Positions 52,573 through 61,057 of a stretch of 64,000 nt of DNA are shown here, in pieces; the first letter of the stretch is position 1, and each line of letters starts with the position of its first letter. The position numbers were made by a program, and so were the translations under genes. The stretch spans positions 1 to 64,000 of the forward strand of contig QQVM01000002.1 of the NCBI GenBank assembly GCA_003389385.1, given 5' to 3'. The notes beneath the pieces are model-generated. The model made no database searches. It saw nothing but the letters and a program-made list of their open reading frames with translations, and was not told the DNA's origin. The stretch is from Bacteroidota bacterium (GTDB lineage Bacteria > Bacteroidota > Bacteroidia > AKYH767-A > 2013-40CM-41-45).

Positions 52573-53466
52573 TCAGAAGAGCTCAGCGATCATGCAGCGT
52601 GCGCCGCCACCACCAAGCGTTTCAAAGGTGCTCAGTTCTGTATGGATTATCCTGCAATGTCTTTCCAGGATAATAATCTGCTCGCTGCTAAAGGCAGAAT
52701 GAGCTCGTGAAGACATGATAAGCAGTTTTTCTTTTTTATCATTTTCCAGCGCAAGACAATTTCCGCAAAAGTTTTTCATTTGCTCCATGCTGATTTCGAT
52801 GATTGTTCTGCCGGATTCAGTGATGGACTTTTTTACAAGACGTTTTTCGTCTGAATCGCGAATGCTATCGGTGCAAAGTATCGCGAAGCCAGGCCCAAGG
52901 CACATCATCACATTGGTATGATATATACTTCTTCTCTGCTCATCGTCGGAGCTGAAAAGTATCAGGGAATAATTCAGTTTCTTGCCCCATTCGTAGAGCA
53001 GGTTTGTGCTTGTTCGTTCGGAAAGCGCCGCCCAGGCGATTCGGGCATCATGATCCATCACAATACTTCCGGTGCCTTCCAGGTAAAGTCCACGGTCTTC
53101 ATTCCTTGAGAAATCATGCACTACACTGTATCTGCTTTTCAGGAAATCAATGATGTGTGAACGCCTTTCCAGTCTGCGGCTCGGCGCCTTCATGGGGTAG
53201 ATAACCAGTCTGCCATCAGGATGCGTGCTGAACCAGTTGTTCGGAAATACAGCATCAGGAGTATCAAGATTATCTTCGATTTTAAAGAGCGAAACACGCA
53301 TGCCATTTTCCTCCAGCAGATACTTCAGCCTGTCGAATTCTTCCCTGGCATACACAGAAATATCCGATCCCGCTTTGGCGCTCATGAAATAATTATCCTG
53401 TCCGGTTTCAGGATTAAATCTGAAACCGGCAGGATCCACCATCAGTACTTCCTTCGCGTAAGACAT
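52573..53466 (-). CDS. ctlX: CtlX-like citrulline/arginine deiminase-fold hydrolase
   Basis: A 297-residue guanidine-modifying-superfamily protein. 'DAVFPNNWFSTHPDGRLVIYPM' is the conserved substrate loop, 'GTGSIVMDHDARIAW' and 'YHTNVMMCLG' supply the acidic residue and His of the catalytic triad, and 'LGGGGARCMIAELF' the nucleophilic Cys (about residue 291). The layout agrees with CtlX-type citrulline utilisation hydrolases and DDAH-like relatives; which amidine it hydrolyses is inferred. No arginine deiminase operon genes adjoin it. Confidence 0.87.
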   Translation of the reverse strand: MSYAKEVLMVDPAGFRFNPETGQDNYFMSAKAGSDISVYAREEFDRLKYLLEENGMRVSLFKIEDNLDTPDAVFPNNWFSTHPDGRLVIYPMKAPSRRLERRSHIIDFLKSRYSVVHDFSRNEDRGLYLEGTGSIVMDHDARIAWAALSERTSTNLLYEWGKKLNYSLILFSSDDEQRRSIYHTNVMMCLGPGFAILCTDSIRDSDEKRLVKKSITESGRTIIEISMEQMKNFCGNCLALENDKKEKLLIMSSRAHSAFSSEQIIILERHCRIIHTELSTFETLGGGGARCMIAELF

Positions 53467-53667
53467 AGAGGTTATTCCTATTTGTTCAAAGATCGTATTT
53501 TCTTTGACTAAAGGAGAACATATTTAGGTAATTCATGTCTTGCTGATTAATTGGATTGGGCAGAGTCAATTTTCGCTCATGTGTCCGTGAACAAGATTCC
53601 TTCCCGCAAGTAAATTTGATCTCAATCAGATTTTCATTAACGTAAAATCAGATATATGTAACTCCCC

Positions 53668-53733
53668 GATCCCCGAAGGGGATCAACATCAATAGAAAGG
53701 CGTACAATTAAAAAAACCAAGCCCGAAGGGCTT
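53668..53733. repeat. REP-like pair of GAA-loop palindromes
   Basis: GATCCCC-GAA-GGGGATC (53668-53684) and AAGCCC-GAA-GGGCTT (53719-53733) share the core CCCGAAGGG and a GAA loop, with their centres about 50 bases apart. This resembles REP-like dispersed elements seen in other Bacteroidota genomes. No transposase lies next to it. Confidence 0.7.
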
Positions 53734-53806
53734 GAATGTGTTTTTCGTTTGTGATGGTTTGATAATGGTTATCATTCATGATGGTTAATCGTTTTTCAGC
53801 TGCATA

Positions 53807-53852
53807 GGGCGGAATCAGCTAACGCAACAATGCCTCGCACAAGATTCCGCCC
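53807..53852. repeat. 10-base inverted repeat with 26-base loop
   Basis: GGGCGGAATC (53807-53816) and GATTCCGCCC (53843-53852) are exact complements. Function unknown; it could be a degraded mobile-element end or a structured RNA. Confidence 0.5.
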
Positions 53853-54121
53853 AACAGGTGAGACTGCTTCCGATAATTATGCAATGTTTCTGTAGAAATA
53901 TGTTCCTGGGAATGCAATGCCAATATTCCATCAAATTCCATACGAATCTTACAGTCAGCGCTCGGCCAAACATCATGCTTATCAGGATTAATTCACCCCA
54001 AAGCCGTTACTGATCAATGTTTTAAACCTTTTTATCTTCCCCTTGTTACAAATGTAATCTGCGATGAATTTGTTGCGTTTATTTTTTTATTGCGGGATTA
54101 TCATTAAGGAAAAATACATCT

Positions 54122-54298
54122 ATGAAAAACGAGCCCGTCGTAACGTACAATCACATGGAAGAGGATGATGCGAGCGCAAACTCCGGTCATGCCGAAAGAG
54201 GATCCGATCACCTGCCCATCAGCCTGTACATGATTCTGGTGGTGGATGCCATTCTGGTTTCTCTCGTGGTCTTCTTCTCATTTAAAATCATTTACTGA
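54122..54298 (+). CDS. 58-residue single-span membrane protein
   Basis: ATG at 54122 to TGA at 54296-54298. The N-terminal 36 residues are polar and acidic ('MKNEPVVTYNHMEEDDASANS', 'HAERGSDHLP'), followed by one strongly hydrophobic helix ('ISLYMILVVDAILVSLVVFFSF'). It is followed within 22 bases by a strong terminator and lies in an otherwise non-coding region, which supports a real transcript. I do not recognise it. The acidic cytoplasmic or periplasmic tail with a single span is common in small membrane regulators. Confidence 0.65.
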   Translation: MKNEPVVTYNHMEEDDASANSGHAERGSDHLPISLYMILVVDAILVSLVVFFSFKIIY

Positions 54299-54320
54299 TT
54301 TTATCCGAAAGAAAATTGAG

Positions 54321-54354
54321 TGAGGCGGTTCAAAAGAATCGCCTCATTTTTTTT
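54321..54354 (+). terminator. Rho-independent terminator after the small membrane protein
   Basis: TGAGGCGGTTC, loop AAAA, GAATCGCCTCA (one G-T wobble) followed by eight Ts. It begins 22 bases after the stop codon. Confidence 0.85.
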
Positions 54355-54478
54355 ATCTTATTGTATCCTCACCTTTCTTCGCTTTTTTACATTTCGGTTG
54401 AATCAGGCTGATAGATTGGCCCAACTTCCATTTTCCCTGAATCAAAGGGAATTTGCCAAGGCACTTGCTTGTGCATGG

Positions 54479-54508
54479 TTGCTTATCTGTTTCGAAATGC
54501 TATTTTTG
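54479..54508 (+). promoter_or_regulatory. Two-box promoter of the sugar dehydrogenase gene
   Basis: TTG (54479-54481), 19-base spacer, TATTTTTG (54501-54508): an exact fit to the Bacteroidota consensus. The chosen ATG follows 23 bases after the -7 box, which confirms that the upstream in-frame starts lie in the promoter. Confidence 0.75.
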
Positions 54509-54531
54509 TTTCTCTTAAAATCCGAAACTAT

Positions 54532-56409
54532 ATGCAGCGTTTCCTACTCGTTTTATCACTGTGCTTTCTGCACAGTTTGAATTCTTACTCTCAGATCAGT
54601 CTTGTGCCTTTTGCCAGCGGATTCAATGATCCGGTGGATATCAAGCATTGCGGAGATGAACGTTTGTTTGTGGTGGAACAAAGAGGCTACATCTATATTG
54701 TTGACACAAACGGAGTCAGGCTCAACACTCCCTTCCTTAATATACAACCCAGTGTGAGATTTGGAAGCGAACAAGGATTGCTCGGCTTAGCCTTTCCTTC
54801 CGATTACAAAGAGAGCGGATATTTCTATGTGAATTACACAGCCCAGACCAGAGGGAATACAGTCATCTCCCGCTTCAGGGTGAGTCCTCTCGATTCCAAT
54901 GTCGCGGACCCACTTTCTGAAGAACGTTTGATGGAGATCTGGCAGCCTTACTCCAACCACAATGGCGGACATCTTGCTTTCGGTCCTGACGGTTACCTGT
55001 ATATCGGTACAGGCGACGGCGGGTCTGCGAATGATCCGGGTGACAGGTCACAGAACAGGGACTCATTGCTGGGAAAAATGCTGAGGATAAAAGTGGACCC
55101 ATTAAAACCAGGCTATGAAATTCCGAACGGCAATCCATTCGTTTGTCCTTCGCAGAGCGGAAGACATGAGATATGGGCTGTAGGACTCAGGAATCCCTGG
55201 CGTTTCAGCTTTGACAGATGCACCGGCGACATGTGGACAGGTGACGTAGGTCAGGGCTCACTGGAGGAAATAGATTTTCAGCCTGCATCCGACCGAGGCG
55301 GACTGAATTACGGCTGGCGTTGTTTTGAAGGAACCAATGTATTCAATACATCAGGAATTTGTCCACCTACACCGACACATACTCCGCCAGTGGCAGAGTA
55401 CAATCACAGCGGCGGACGTTGCTCTGTAACCGGAGGCTATGTTTACAGAGGTGCGCGCTACAACAACATGTTCGGGACTTATTTTTATACTGACTATTGT
55501 GTTCCGACCATGTACACCGTTACACGAAACAGTTCCGGCGGATTTATAAACAATACACTGGGGAATATCGGAGGATCTTCCTTTTCGTCTTTCGGTGAAG
55601 ACAAATGGGGCGAACTGTATGCGGCTTCCTTATCCGGGACTATATTCAGATTTTCATCGACTGATTGCACACCGGTTGCTTCTATAAACTGTGGAGCAGA
55701 TTCTGTTTCTGATTGCAATACAGGAATCACGAAACTTTCTGTTCCTGCCGGACGAGGGTTTACATATCAGTGGAGTCATGACGGAATTTTGCTTCCTGAC
55801 ACCATGAACGAAATTCTTGCCGCGCTTCCCGGGATTTACTCGGTGAATGTAACGGGTATCAGCGGATGCAGCAATACCGATTCAATTCTTGTTTACACTG
55901 CTTCTCCATTCTCTGTAACATTCAGCAACCTGGATACATTATACTGCCTCACAGACAATCCGGTTGCTCTGATGCCTTCAGTTCCGGGTGGAGTTTTTGA
56001 AGGAAATGGAATGAGTTGCATCACCTTTGATCCTGTAGCTGCGGGAGAAGGCACTCATGTCATCACATACGAATACCGCAACAGTGATGGCTGCGTTTAT
56101 ATGGCAAGTCAGTCGGTTCGAGTGGATGCATGCCTTGGCCTGCAAAAGAATTTATCATCAGAGCATCTTTCCATATACCCGAATCCGGGCAATGGCGTTT
56201 TCACACTTGAAATCAGATCGGAAAGCGCTTCTTCAATGAATCTTGAAATCACGGATATCAGAGGCCGCTCTGTGCAATCAATGAAGATGGATGTCTCCAA
56301 AGGACTGAATAAATTTCCGCTCGTCCTGAATAGCACAAGTGCCGGAATGTACTTTGCTGTGATCAGCGCAGATAGTGGGAAAGCCACACTTCGCTTTGTG
56401 AAGAATTAA
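54532..56409 (+). CDS. Secreted PQQ-type glucose/sorbosone-like dehydrogenase, T9SS type A
   Basis: A 625-residue secreted protein. The start is the ATG (MQRFLLVLSLCFLHSL, signal to 'SYSQ') 23 bases after a two-box promoter; upstream in-frame starts would lie before or within the promoter. Residues about 25-370 form a six-blade beta-propeller of the soluble aldose sugar dehydrogenase family: 'FVVEQRGYIYIV', 'GSEQGLLGLAFPSDY', 'HNGGHLAFGPDGYLYIGTGDGG', 'EIWAVGLRNPWRFSFD', 'GDVGQGSLEEIDF'. Then come Ig-like modules and a type A sorting domain ('HLSIYPNPGNGVFTLEI'). The enzyme may oxidise sugars with PQQ; cofactor use is inferred. Confidence 0.9.
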   Translation: MQRFLLVLSLCFLHSLNSYSQISLVPFASGFNDPVDIKHCGDERLFVVEQRGYIYIVDTNGVRLNTPFLNIQPSVRFGSEQGLLGLAFPSDYKESGYFYVNYTAQTRGNTVISRFRVSPLDSNVADPLSEERLMEIWQPYSNHNGGHLAFGPDGYLYIGTGDGGSANDPGDRSQNRDSLLGKMLRIKVDPLKPGYEIPNGNPFVCPSQSGRHEIWAVGLRNPWRFSFDRCTGDMWTGDVGQGSLEEIDFQPASDRGGLNYGWRCFEGTNVFNTSGICPPTPTHTPPVAEYNHSGGRCSVTGGYVYRGARYNNMFGTYFYTDYCVPTMYTVTRNSSGGFINNTLGNIGGSSFSSFGEDKWGELYAASLSGTIFRFSSTDCTPVASINCGADSVSDCNTGITKLSVPAGRGFTYQWSHDGILLPDTMNEILAALPGIYSVNVTGISGCSNTDSILVYTASPFSVTFSNLDTLYCLTDNPVALMPSVPGGVFEGNGMSCITFDPVAAGEGTHVITYEYRNSDGCVYMASQSVRVDACLGLQKNLSSEHLSIYPNPGNGVFTLEIRSESASSMNLEITDIRGRSVQSMKMDVSKGLNKFPLVLNSTSAGMYFAVISADSGKATLRFVKN

Positions 56410-56419
56410 AAGGCGGTAA

Positions 56420-57499
56420 TTATTTAGGCGCCACTTTCAGGAGGTACAGTGCGATTCCCGCAAACACGATGTTGGGAATCCAGACTGCTATCATCGGAGG
56501 TATGTTTCCGTTGATGGCAAAGGTATTGCTCACCTGCATGAACAGGATGTATGCAAAACTGATGGTTATACCCAAACCGAGTTGCGCTCCTATTCCACCG
56601 CGTGTTTTTCTGCTTGAGAGTGAAACACCGATGAGCATCAGGATGAAAGTTGAAAAGGGAATGGCAACTCGCCTGTATTTTTCTACGAGATAGGAATTGA
56701 TATTGGATGAGCCATGCAGCTTTTCTTCTTCAATGAAACTGCTGAGCGCAGGCGTATCCATTGCTTCAATGATATTGAGTCGTCTTTTGAAATCGGCGGG
56801 TTTCAGGTTCAGTGAGGTGTCAAGACGCATGCCGGTTCTGATGACTTCCTTGTAACCGTCGATTTCACGGATAAAATAATTTTCAATCTTCCATTGCGTG
56901 GTGGTGCTGTCCCATACAATCCGGTCTGAATTCAGGTACCAGATCCTTTGGCGGTTTTCAATTTGTTCGAGTGAGAATCTGTATCCAATGTTGTCTTTGT
57001 TATTATAGCTCTCCATGTATATGAAGTGACCCGGACTTATCTGCCTGTGGATATTTCTGTCTTTGAATTCCACAGGGTTCTTGATGTAAGTGTTTTCGAA
57101 CTGCAGTTTTATTTTATTTGAATGCGGTATCACCCAGCCATTGAAATAAAAGGAGAGCGCCGCGAGTATACCCGCGGAAAGAAAGTAAGGGTAGAGCATC
57201 CTGCGAAAGCTCACGCCGCTGTTCAGGATGGCAATGATTTCCGTGTTGGAGGCCATCTTGGCCGTGAAGAAGATTACGGATATGAAAATGAAGAGAGGAG
57301 CGAAGAGGTTGGCGAAGTAGGGGATGAAATTGAAGTAATAATCGAAAACGATCGCTGAGAGCGGAGCTTTTCTTTCAATGAAATCGTCGAGTTTTTCCGA
57401 GATGTCAAAAATTACCGCGATCAGCACTATCAGCGTGAGGGAGAAAAAGAAGGTTCCGAGGAACTTTCTGATGATGTATCGGTCGAGGATTTTCAGCAT
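56420..57499 (-). CDS. LptF/LptG-family LPS export permease
   Basis: A 359-residue YjgP/YjgQ permease with six membrane helices in two groups of three (about 12-110 and 275-355) around a large periplasmic beta-jellyroll domain. 'LKILDRYIIRKFLGTFFFSL' is the conserved N-terminus, and 'RRVAIPFSTFILMLIGVSLSSRK' is the conserved loop before helix 4. With LptB it forms the ABC exporter that extracts lipopolysaccharide from the inner membrane. It follows tgt after 71 bases on the same strand, and its 3' end faces the sugar dehydrogenase gene 10 bases away. Confidence 0.9.
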   Translation of the reverse strand: MLKILDRYIIRKFLGTFFFSLTLIVLIAVIFDISEKLDDFIERKAPLSAIVFDYYFNFIPYFANLFAPLFIFISVIFFTAKMASNTEIIAILNSGVSFRRMLYPYFLSAGILAALSFYFNGWVIPHSNKIKLQFENTYIKNPVEFKDRNIHRQISPGHFIYMESYNNKDNIGYRFSLEQIENRQRIWYLNSDRIVWDSTTTQWKIENYFIREIDGYKEVIRTGMRLDTSLNLKPADFKRRLNIIEAMDTPALSSFIEEEKLHGSSNINSYLVEKYRRVAIPFSTFILMLIGVSLSSRKTRGGIGAQLGLGITISFAYILFMQVSNTFAINGNIPPMIAVWIPNIVFAGIALYLLKVAPK

Positions 57500-57570
57500 G
57501 CATTCCGGATTAGAGGTTTAGCCTGATCCGTTTTAATCGTACAAATTTAATCAATTGAATCAGCTCCTTT

Positions 57571-58701
57571 TCAAATTCTTTGTCCGAGCTGTTTCACCAT
57601 TCTATCTTTCCATTCGGAGAATGTGCCCTCAAATATATTATTCCTGGCTTCGGTAACCAGCCAAAGGTAGAAGGCGATGTTGTGCAGAGTGGCGATTTGT
57701 GCTCCCAGGATTTCCCTGCTGATGATGAGGTGTCTGAGATAAGCTTTGGAATAGAAGGTGTCGACATAAGAAGTTCCTTCCGGGTCGAGCGGACTGAAGT
57801 CATCCTTCCATTTTTCATTGCGTATGTTGATGATTCCGTTTTTAGTGAACAACATTCCGTTCCGTGCATTGCGTGTGGGCATCACACAGTCGAACATGTC
57901 TACTCCGAGAGCTATGCTTTCCAGTATGTTTACAGGTGTTCCAACGCCCATCAGATAACGGGGTTTGTCTTCGGGAAGGATGCCACAAACGACTTCTGTC
58001 ATTTCATACATGAGTTCAGCGGGCTCTCCAACTGAAAGCCCACCGATTGCATTGCCTTCTCTTTCCATGGAAGCAATGAATTCAGCTGACCTCATACGTA
58101 AGTCTTTGTACACGCTACCTTGTACAATTGGGAAAAGTGTTTGTTCATCTCCATATAACGGAACTGTTTGGTCAAAATGCATACAGCAGCGCGTAAGCCA
58201 TCGGTGAGTCATTTCCATACTCTTGCGTGCGTACTTTTCATCGCAAGGATATGGTGTGCACTCATCAAATGCCATGATGATATCCGCGCCGATGAATCGC
58301 TGAATGTCCATGACATATTCAGGAGTGAACAAATGCCTGGATCCGTCGATATGAGATGAAAAGGCCACACCATCTTCCTTGATTTTTCTGGTTTCTGAAA
58401 GCGAATAAACCTGGTAGCCGCCGCTGTCGGTCAGAATGGGTTTCTCCCAGTTTATAAATTCGTGCAGCCCCCCGGCTCTTTTCAGGGTATCGATGCCGGG
58501 ACGCAAAAAAAGATGATAAGTGTTCCCCAGAATGATCTGGGCTTTTGTATCCTCAAGCAGTTCACGCTGATGCACCGCTTTCACAGTTCCGGCCGTGCCA
58601 ACTGGCATGAAGATCGGCGTTTCGATAACTCCATGCCCTGTGGTGATGCGGGTTGCCCTCGCCTTGGTTTTGCTGTCTTTATGCTCTATGCTGAATTCCA
58701 T
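57571..58701 (-). CDS. tgt: tRNA-guanine transglycosylase lacking the zinc cysteines
   Basis: A 376-residue Tgt that exchanges anticodon guanine for the queuosine precursor. 'TDSGGYQVYSL' and 'FMPVGTAGTVKAV' are canonical, as are 'GGLSVGEP' and the nucleophile loop 'VDMFDCVMPTRNARNGMLF'. In the zinc region, however, E. coli LDPECDCYTCRNYS corresponds here to LDPEGTSYVDTFYS (about residues 300-313), so all three zinc-binding Cys are replaced, while the fourth-ligand His in 'TLHNIAFY' remains. The fold may be held without zinc. Located upstream of the LptF/G gene on the same strand. Confidence 0.95.
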   Translation of the reverse strand: MEFSIEHKDSKTKARATRITTGHGVIETPIFMPVGTAGTVKAVHQRELLEDTKAQIILGNTYHLFLRPGIDTLKRAGGLHEFINWEKPILTDSGGYQVYSLSETRKIKEDGVAFSSHIDGSRHLFTPEYVMDIQRFIGADIIMAFDECTPYPCDEKYARKSMEMTHRWLTRCCMHFDQTVPLYGDEQTLFPIVQGSVYKDLRMRSAEFIASMEREGNAIGGLSVGEPAELMYEMTEVVCGILPEDKPRYLMGVGTPVNILESIALGVDMFDCVMPTRNARNGMLFTKNGIINIRNEKWKDDFSPLDPEGTSYVDTFYSKAYLRHLIISREILGAQIATLHNIAFYLWLVTEARNNIFEGTFSEWKDRMVKQLGQRI

Positions 58702-58886
58702 TAATCAGATTCTTTCGGTATGCTTTGTAAGCGAGTAGAAAGCAGGCAATTATCTATGTAATGCATTCGCTCTCATCAACAATCTTTCGTTAATATCTCG
58801 CCAAATGTACATACTTTGACATGAAGGGCTATTTTAAATTTGTCGAAAAGCGAAAACGTAGCGAGGAAAGCAATTGATTAAAATTC

Positions 58887-60011
58887 ATGATGGAATTTGC
58901 GGAGCCGTGGATGCAGTATATGTTCATTGTCTTGTTGCTGACTGTCTTAGTGCAGTTGCTCAATTATTACATGAGTTACAGGCGGCTCGCATTTTACAAA
59001 GCCAGTCCTGAGCCGGAAGGTGTCCAGGGAGTATCGATTGTGATATGCGCGAGGAATGAAAAGGTAAATCTGGAAAAGAACCTGCCTGCAATTCTGGACC
59101 AAGTGTATCCGGAGCTTGAGGTGATTGTGGTGAATGATTGTTCCTGGGACAGCAGCGGAGAATTGCTTGAGGAGTTTGCCAGGAATTATCCTCGACTCAA
59201 AGTAGTTACCCTGGTAGAGCAGGAAAAATACAAGCACGGTAAAAAGTTCGCGCTGACCATAGGAATCAAGGCAGCCAAGTATGATTTGCTGTTGCTGACA
59301 GATGCGGACTGCATGCCGCAGAGCAGGAACTGGTGTTCTTCATTTCAGCATCACTTCAGTGATGGAACAGAAATCGTACTGGGATACGGAGCATACAAAA
59401 AAGAGAGTGGATTATTAAACAAGCTGATTCGATTTGATACAATGATTATCGCAATGCAATATCTTTCTTCTGCCATCGCCGGCAATGCCTACATGGGCGT
59501 AGGAAGGAATATGGCATACAGGAAATCTTTGTTTTTTAGGAACAAGGGATTTGCGAGTCATAATCATCTTCTTTCAGGTGATGATGATTTGTTTGTGAAT
59601 CAGAATGCGAACAAAACAAATGTAAAGATCGAAATAAATCAGGATGCGTTTACACTTTCGGAGCCGAGAAAAACTTTTTCCGGATGGTTCGATCAGAAGG
59701 TAAGGCATATGAGCACGAGTTCTCACTACAAGTTTGCACACAAGTTGATGCTCTTCACAGCATCGTCATCTACATTGTTCTTTTATCTTCTTTCAGCCGC
59801 CCTCATTATTGCCGGTTATGACTGGAGAATAATACTATCTTTGTATGGATTGGTTTTATTGCTGAAACTGCCCGTACTCTGGAAAGTGTCACATAAGTTA
59901 AACGAGAAAGATTTGTTCTGGCTCTTCCCGCTCCTTGAGCCAGTCCTTTATATAATTCAGCCCTTCTTTTACATCACAAACCTGTTTACAAAACAAAAAG
60001 CATGGAAGTAA
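58887..60011 (+). CDS. Membrane-associated family 2 glycosyltransferase
   Basis: A 374-residue protein with an N-terminal membrane helix (about 8-28), a GT2 domain and two or three C-terminal helices. 'GVSIVICARNEKVNLEKNLPAIL' is the nucleotide-sugar-binding start, 'LLLLTDADCMPQS' holds the DxD-type metal motif and 'HLLSGDDDLFVNQNAN' the conserved acidic loop. It adds a sugar to a lipid or polysaccharide precursor; substrate unknown. Its last 10 bases overlap the start of the sigma factor gene, so the two are coupled. Confidence 0.87.
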   Translation: MMEFAEPWMQYMFIVLLLTVLVQLLNYYMSYRRLAFYKASPEPEGVQGVSIVICARNEKVNLEKNLPAILDQVYPELEVIVVNDCSWDSSGELLEEFARNYPRLKVVTLVEQEKYKHGKKFALTIGIKAAKYDLLLLTDADCMPQSRNWCSSFQHHFSDGTEIVLGYGAYKKESGLLNKLIRFDTMIIAMQYLSSAIAGNAYMGVGRNMAYRKSLFFRNKGFASHNHLLSGDDDLFVNQNANKTNVKIEINQDAFTLSEPRKTFSGWFDQKVRHMSTSSHYKFAHKLMLFTASSSTLFFYLLSAALIIAGYDWRIILSLYGLVLLLKLPVLWKVSHKLNEKDLFWLFPLLEPVLYIIQPFFYITNLFTKQKAWK

Positions 60012-60607
60012 ACCCCAACCTATCCGAAAAAGCACAAGTTGATTATAAGCTTGTGCAGTCCGCTGTCAAGGGCGACCAGAAATCCTATGCAGAGTTGATG
60101 GCGAGGTATAAGGATTCAATTTACTTCATGCTTCTGAAGATGGTCAACAACAGGGATGATGCAGATGATCTGACCATTGAAGCGTTCGGCAAGGCTTTCA
60201 AGAACCTTCACCAGTATACACCTGATTTCGCTTTCAGTACATGGTTGTTCAAGATTGCAACAAATAACTGTATTGATTTCATCAGGAGGAAACGCAAGTA
60301 CACTTTTTCCATTGACAAGAATTTTGAGAATGACAATGGGCAGGAGATGCAGTTTGAGATCAGGGCCAATGTGCTGGATCCGGAAGAGAAAATGATCAAG
60401 AAGCAAAAGGCCATTCTCATGCGTGAAGTTGTAGAGAAGCTGAAGCCTAGATACAAGCGACTGGTCGAGTTGCGTTACTTCCAGGAACGTTCTTATGAAG
60501 AAATCGCTGACGAATTAAAGCTGCCGCTGGGAACTGTGAAAGCCCAGTTGTTCAGGGCAAGGGAGTTTCTGTATCAGATCCTGAAAAAGCAGGAGGAGCA
60601 GATATAA
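60002..60607 (+). CDS. ECF-type RNA polymerase sigma factor
   Basis: A 201-residue sigma-70 family factor. Region 2 is 'DADDLTIEAFGKAFKNLHQY' to 'FSTWLFKIATNNCIDFIRRKRK', and region 4 is 'LVELRYFQERSYEEIADELKLPLGTVKAQLFRAREFL', the -35-recognising helix-turn-helix. No region 1 or 3 is present. Its ATG lies inside the 3' end of the glycosyltransferase gene. No anti-sigma gene follows; a repeat-bearing non-coding stretch does. The regulated genes are unknown. Confidence 0.92.
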   Translation: MEVNPNLSEKAQVDYKLVQSAVKGDQKSYAELMARYKDSIYFMLLKMVNNRDDADDLTIEAFGKAFKNLHQYTPDFAFSTWLFKIATNNCIDFIRRKRKYTFSIDKNFENDNGQEMQFEIRANVLDPEEKMIKKQKAILMREVVEKLKPRYKRLVELRYFQERSYEEIADELKLPLGTVKAQLFRAREFLYQILKKQEEQI

Positions 60608-60777
60608 TCATTCGATTATTCAACATCTATTTTCATAAGATTTGCAAGATCAGAATTAGAATATTGATTAAAATAATTAGCAATAAACCTTTCGAGATTT
60701 TATACTGAGTGATTTTTATATTACGCATTGCTCAATTCTACTTCCGCGATGCGTTTTGGCACAAATTGTTTTTTACC

Positions 60778-60896
60778 CCACTTTCTTTTGCTTGATCAAA
60801 AGAAAGTGGCAAACCTGCCTGCCGGCAGGCAAGGAAAAAATCAAGACCAAAATATGCTGCCCACCGCACATGCCGGACGCTTCCCGCATTTTGGTC
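60778..60896. repeat. Structured palindromic repeat element (three nested/adjacent inverted repeats)
   Basis: CCACTTTCTTTTG / CAAAAGAAAGTGG (13-base perfect arms, 60778-60790 and 60797-60809, loop CTTGAT), then the perfect 16-base palindrome TGCCTGCCGGCAGGCA (60816-60831), then GACCAAAAT / ATTTTGGTC (60845-60853 and 60888-60896). The order and GC-rich core suggest a dispersed REP/MITE-like element of Bacteroidota. No transposase is present. Confidence 0.75.
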
Positions 60897-61057
60897 GGCC
60901 AGCCCGCCTAAGAAACTAACTTCTTTTTCCATAAGGAAAAATTAATAATTCATTCTGAATCATCTAGTTTTCTTTTGTAAATTTTAATAATAATGAAGTT
61001 TATTTATTGTTAAAAATGCATTGAATTGTCCTTACTTGTAATGAACTTCGGAACAAC

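Larger units (their letters stand above)
53467..54121. other. 655-base non-coding stretch with palindromic repeats
   Basis: No convincing ORF. It contains the CCCGAAGGG palindrome pair (53668-53733), a TGATAA/TTATCA hairpin (53760-53774) and a separated 10-base inverted repeat (53807-53852). The rest is A/T-rich without recognised elements. The last 120 bases probably carry the promoter of the 58-residue membrane protein. Confidence 0.6.

Noticed and set aside
54320-54580. 86-residue plus-strand ORF
   Set aside because: It crosses a strong terminator and a consensus promoter, and enters the sugar dehydrogenase gene in another frame.
60728-60932. ORFs of about 63 residues on both strands containing LPAGRQG/ACRQAG strings
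   Set aside because: The reading frames run through the GC-rich palindrome and other inverted repeats, have no family similarity, and are translations of a repeat element.
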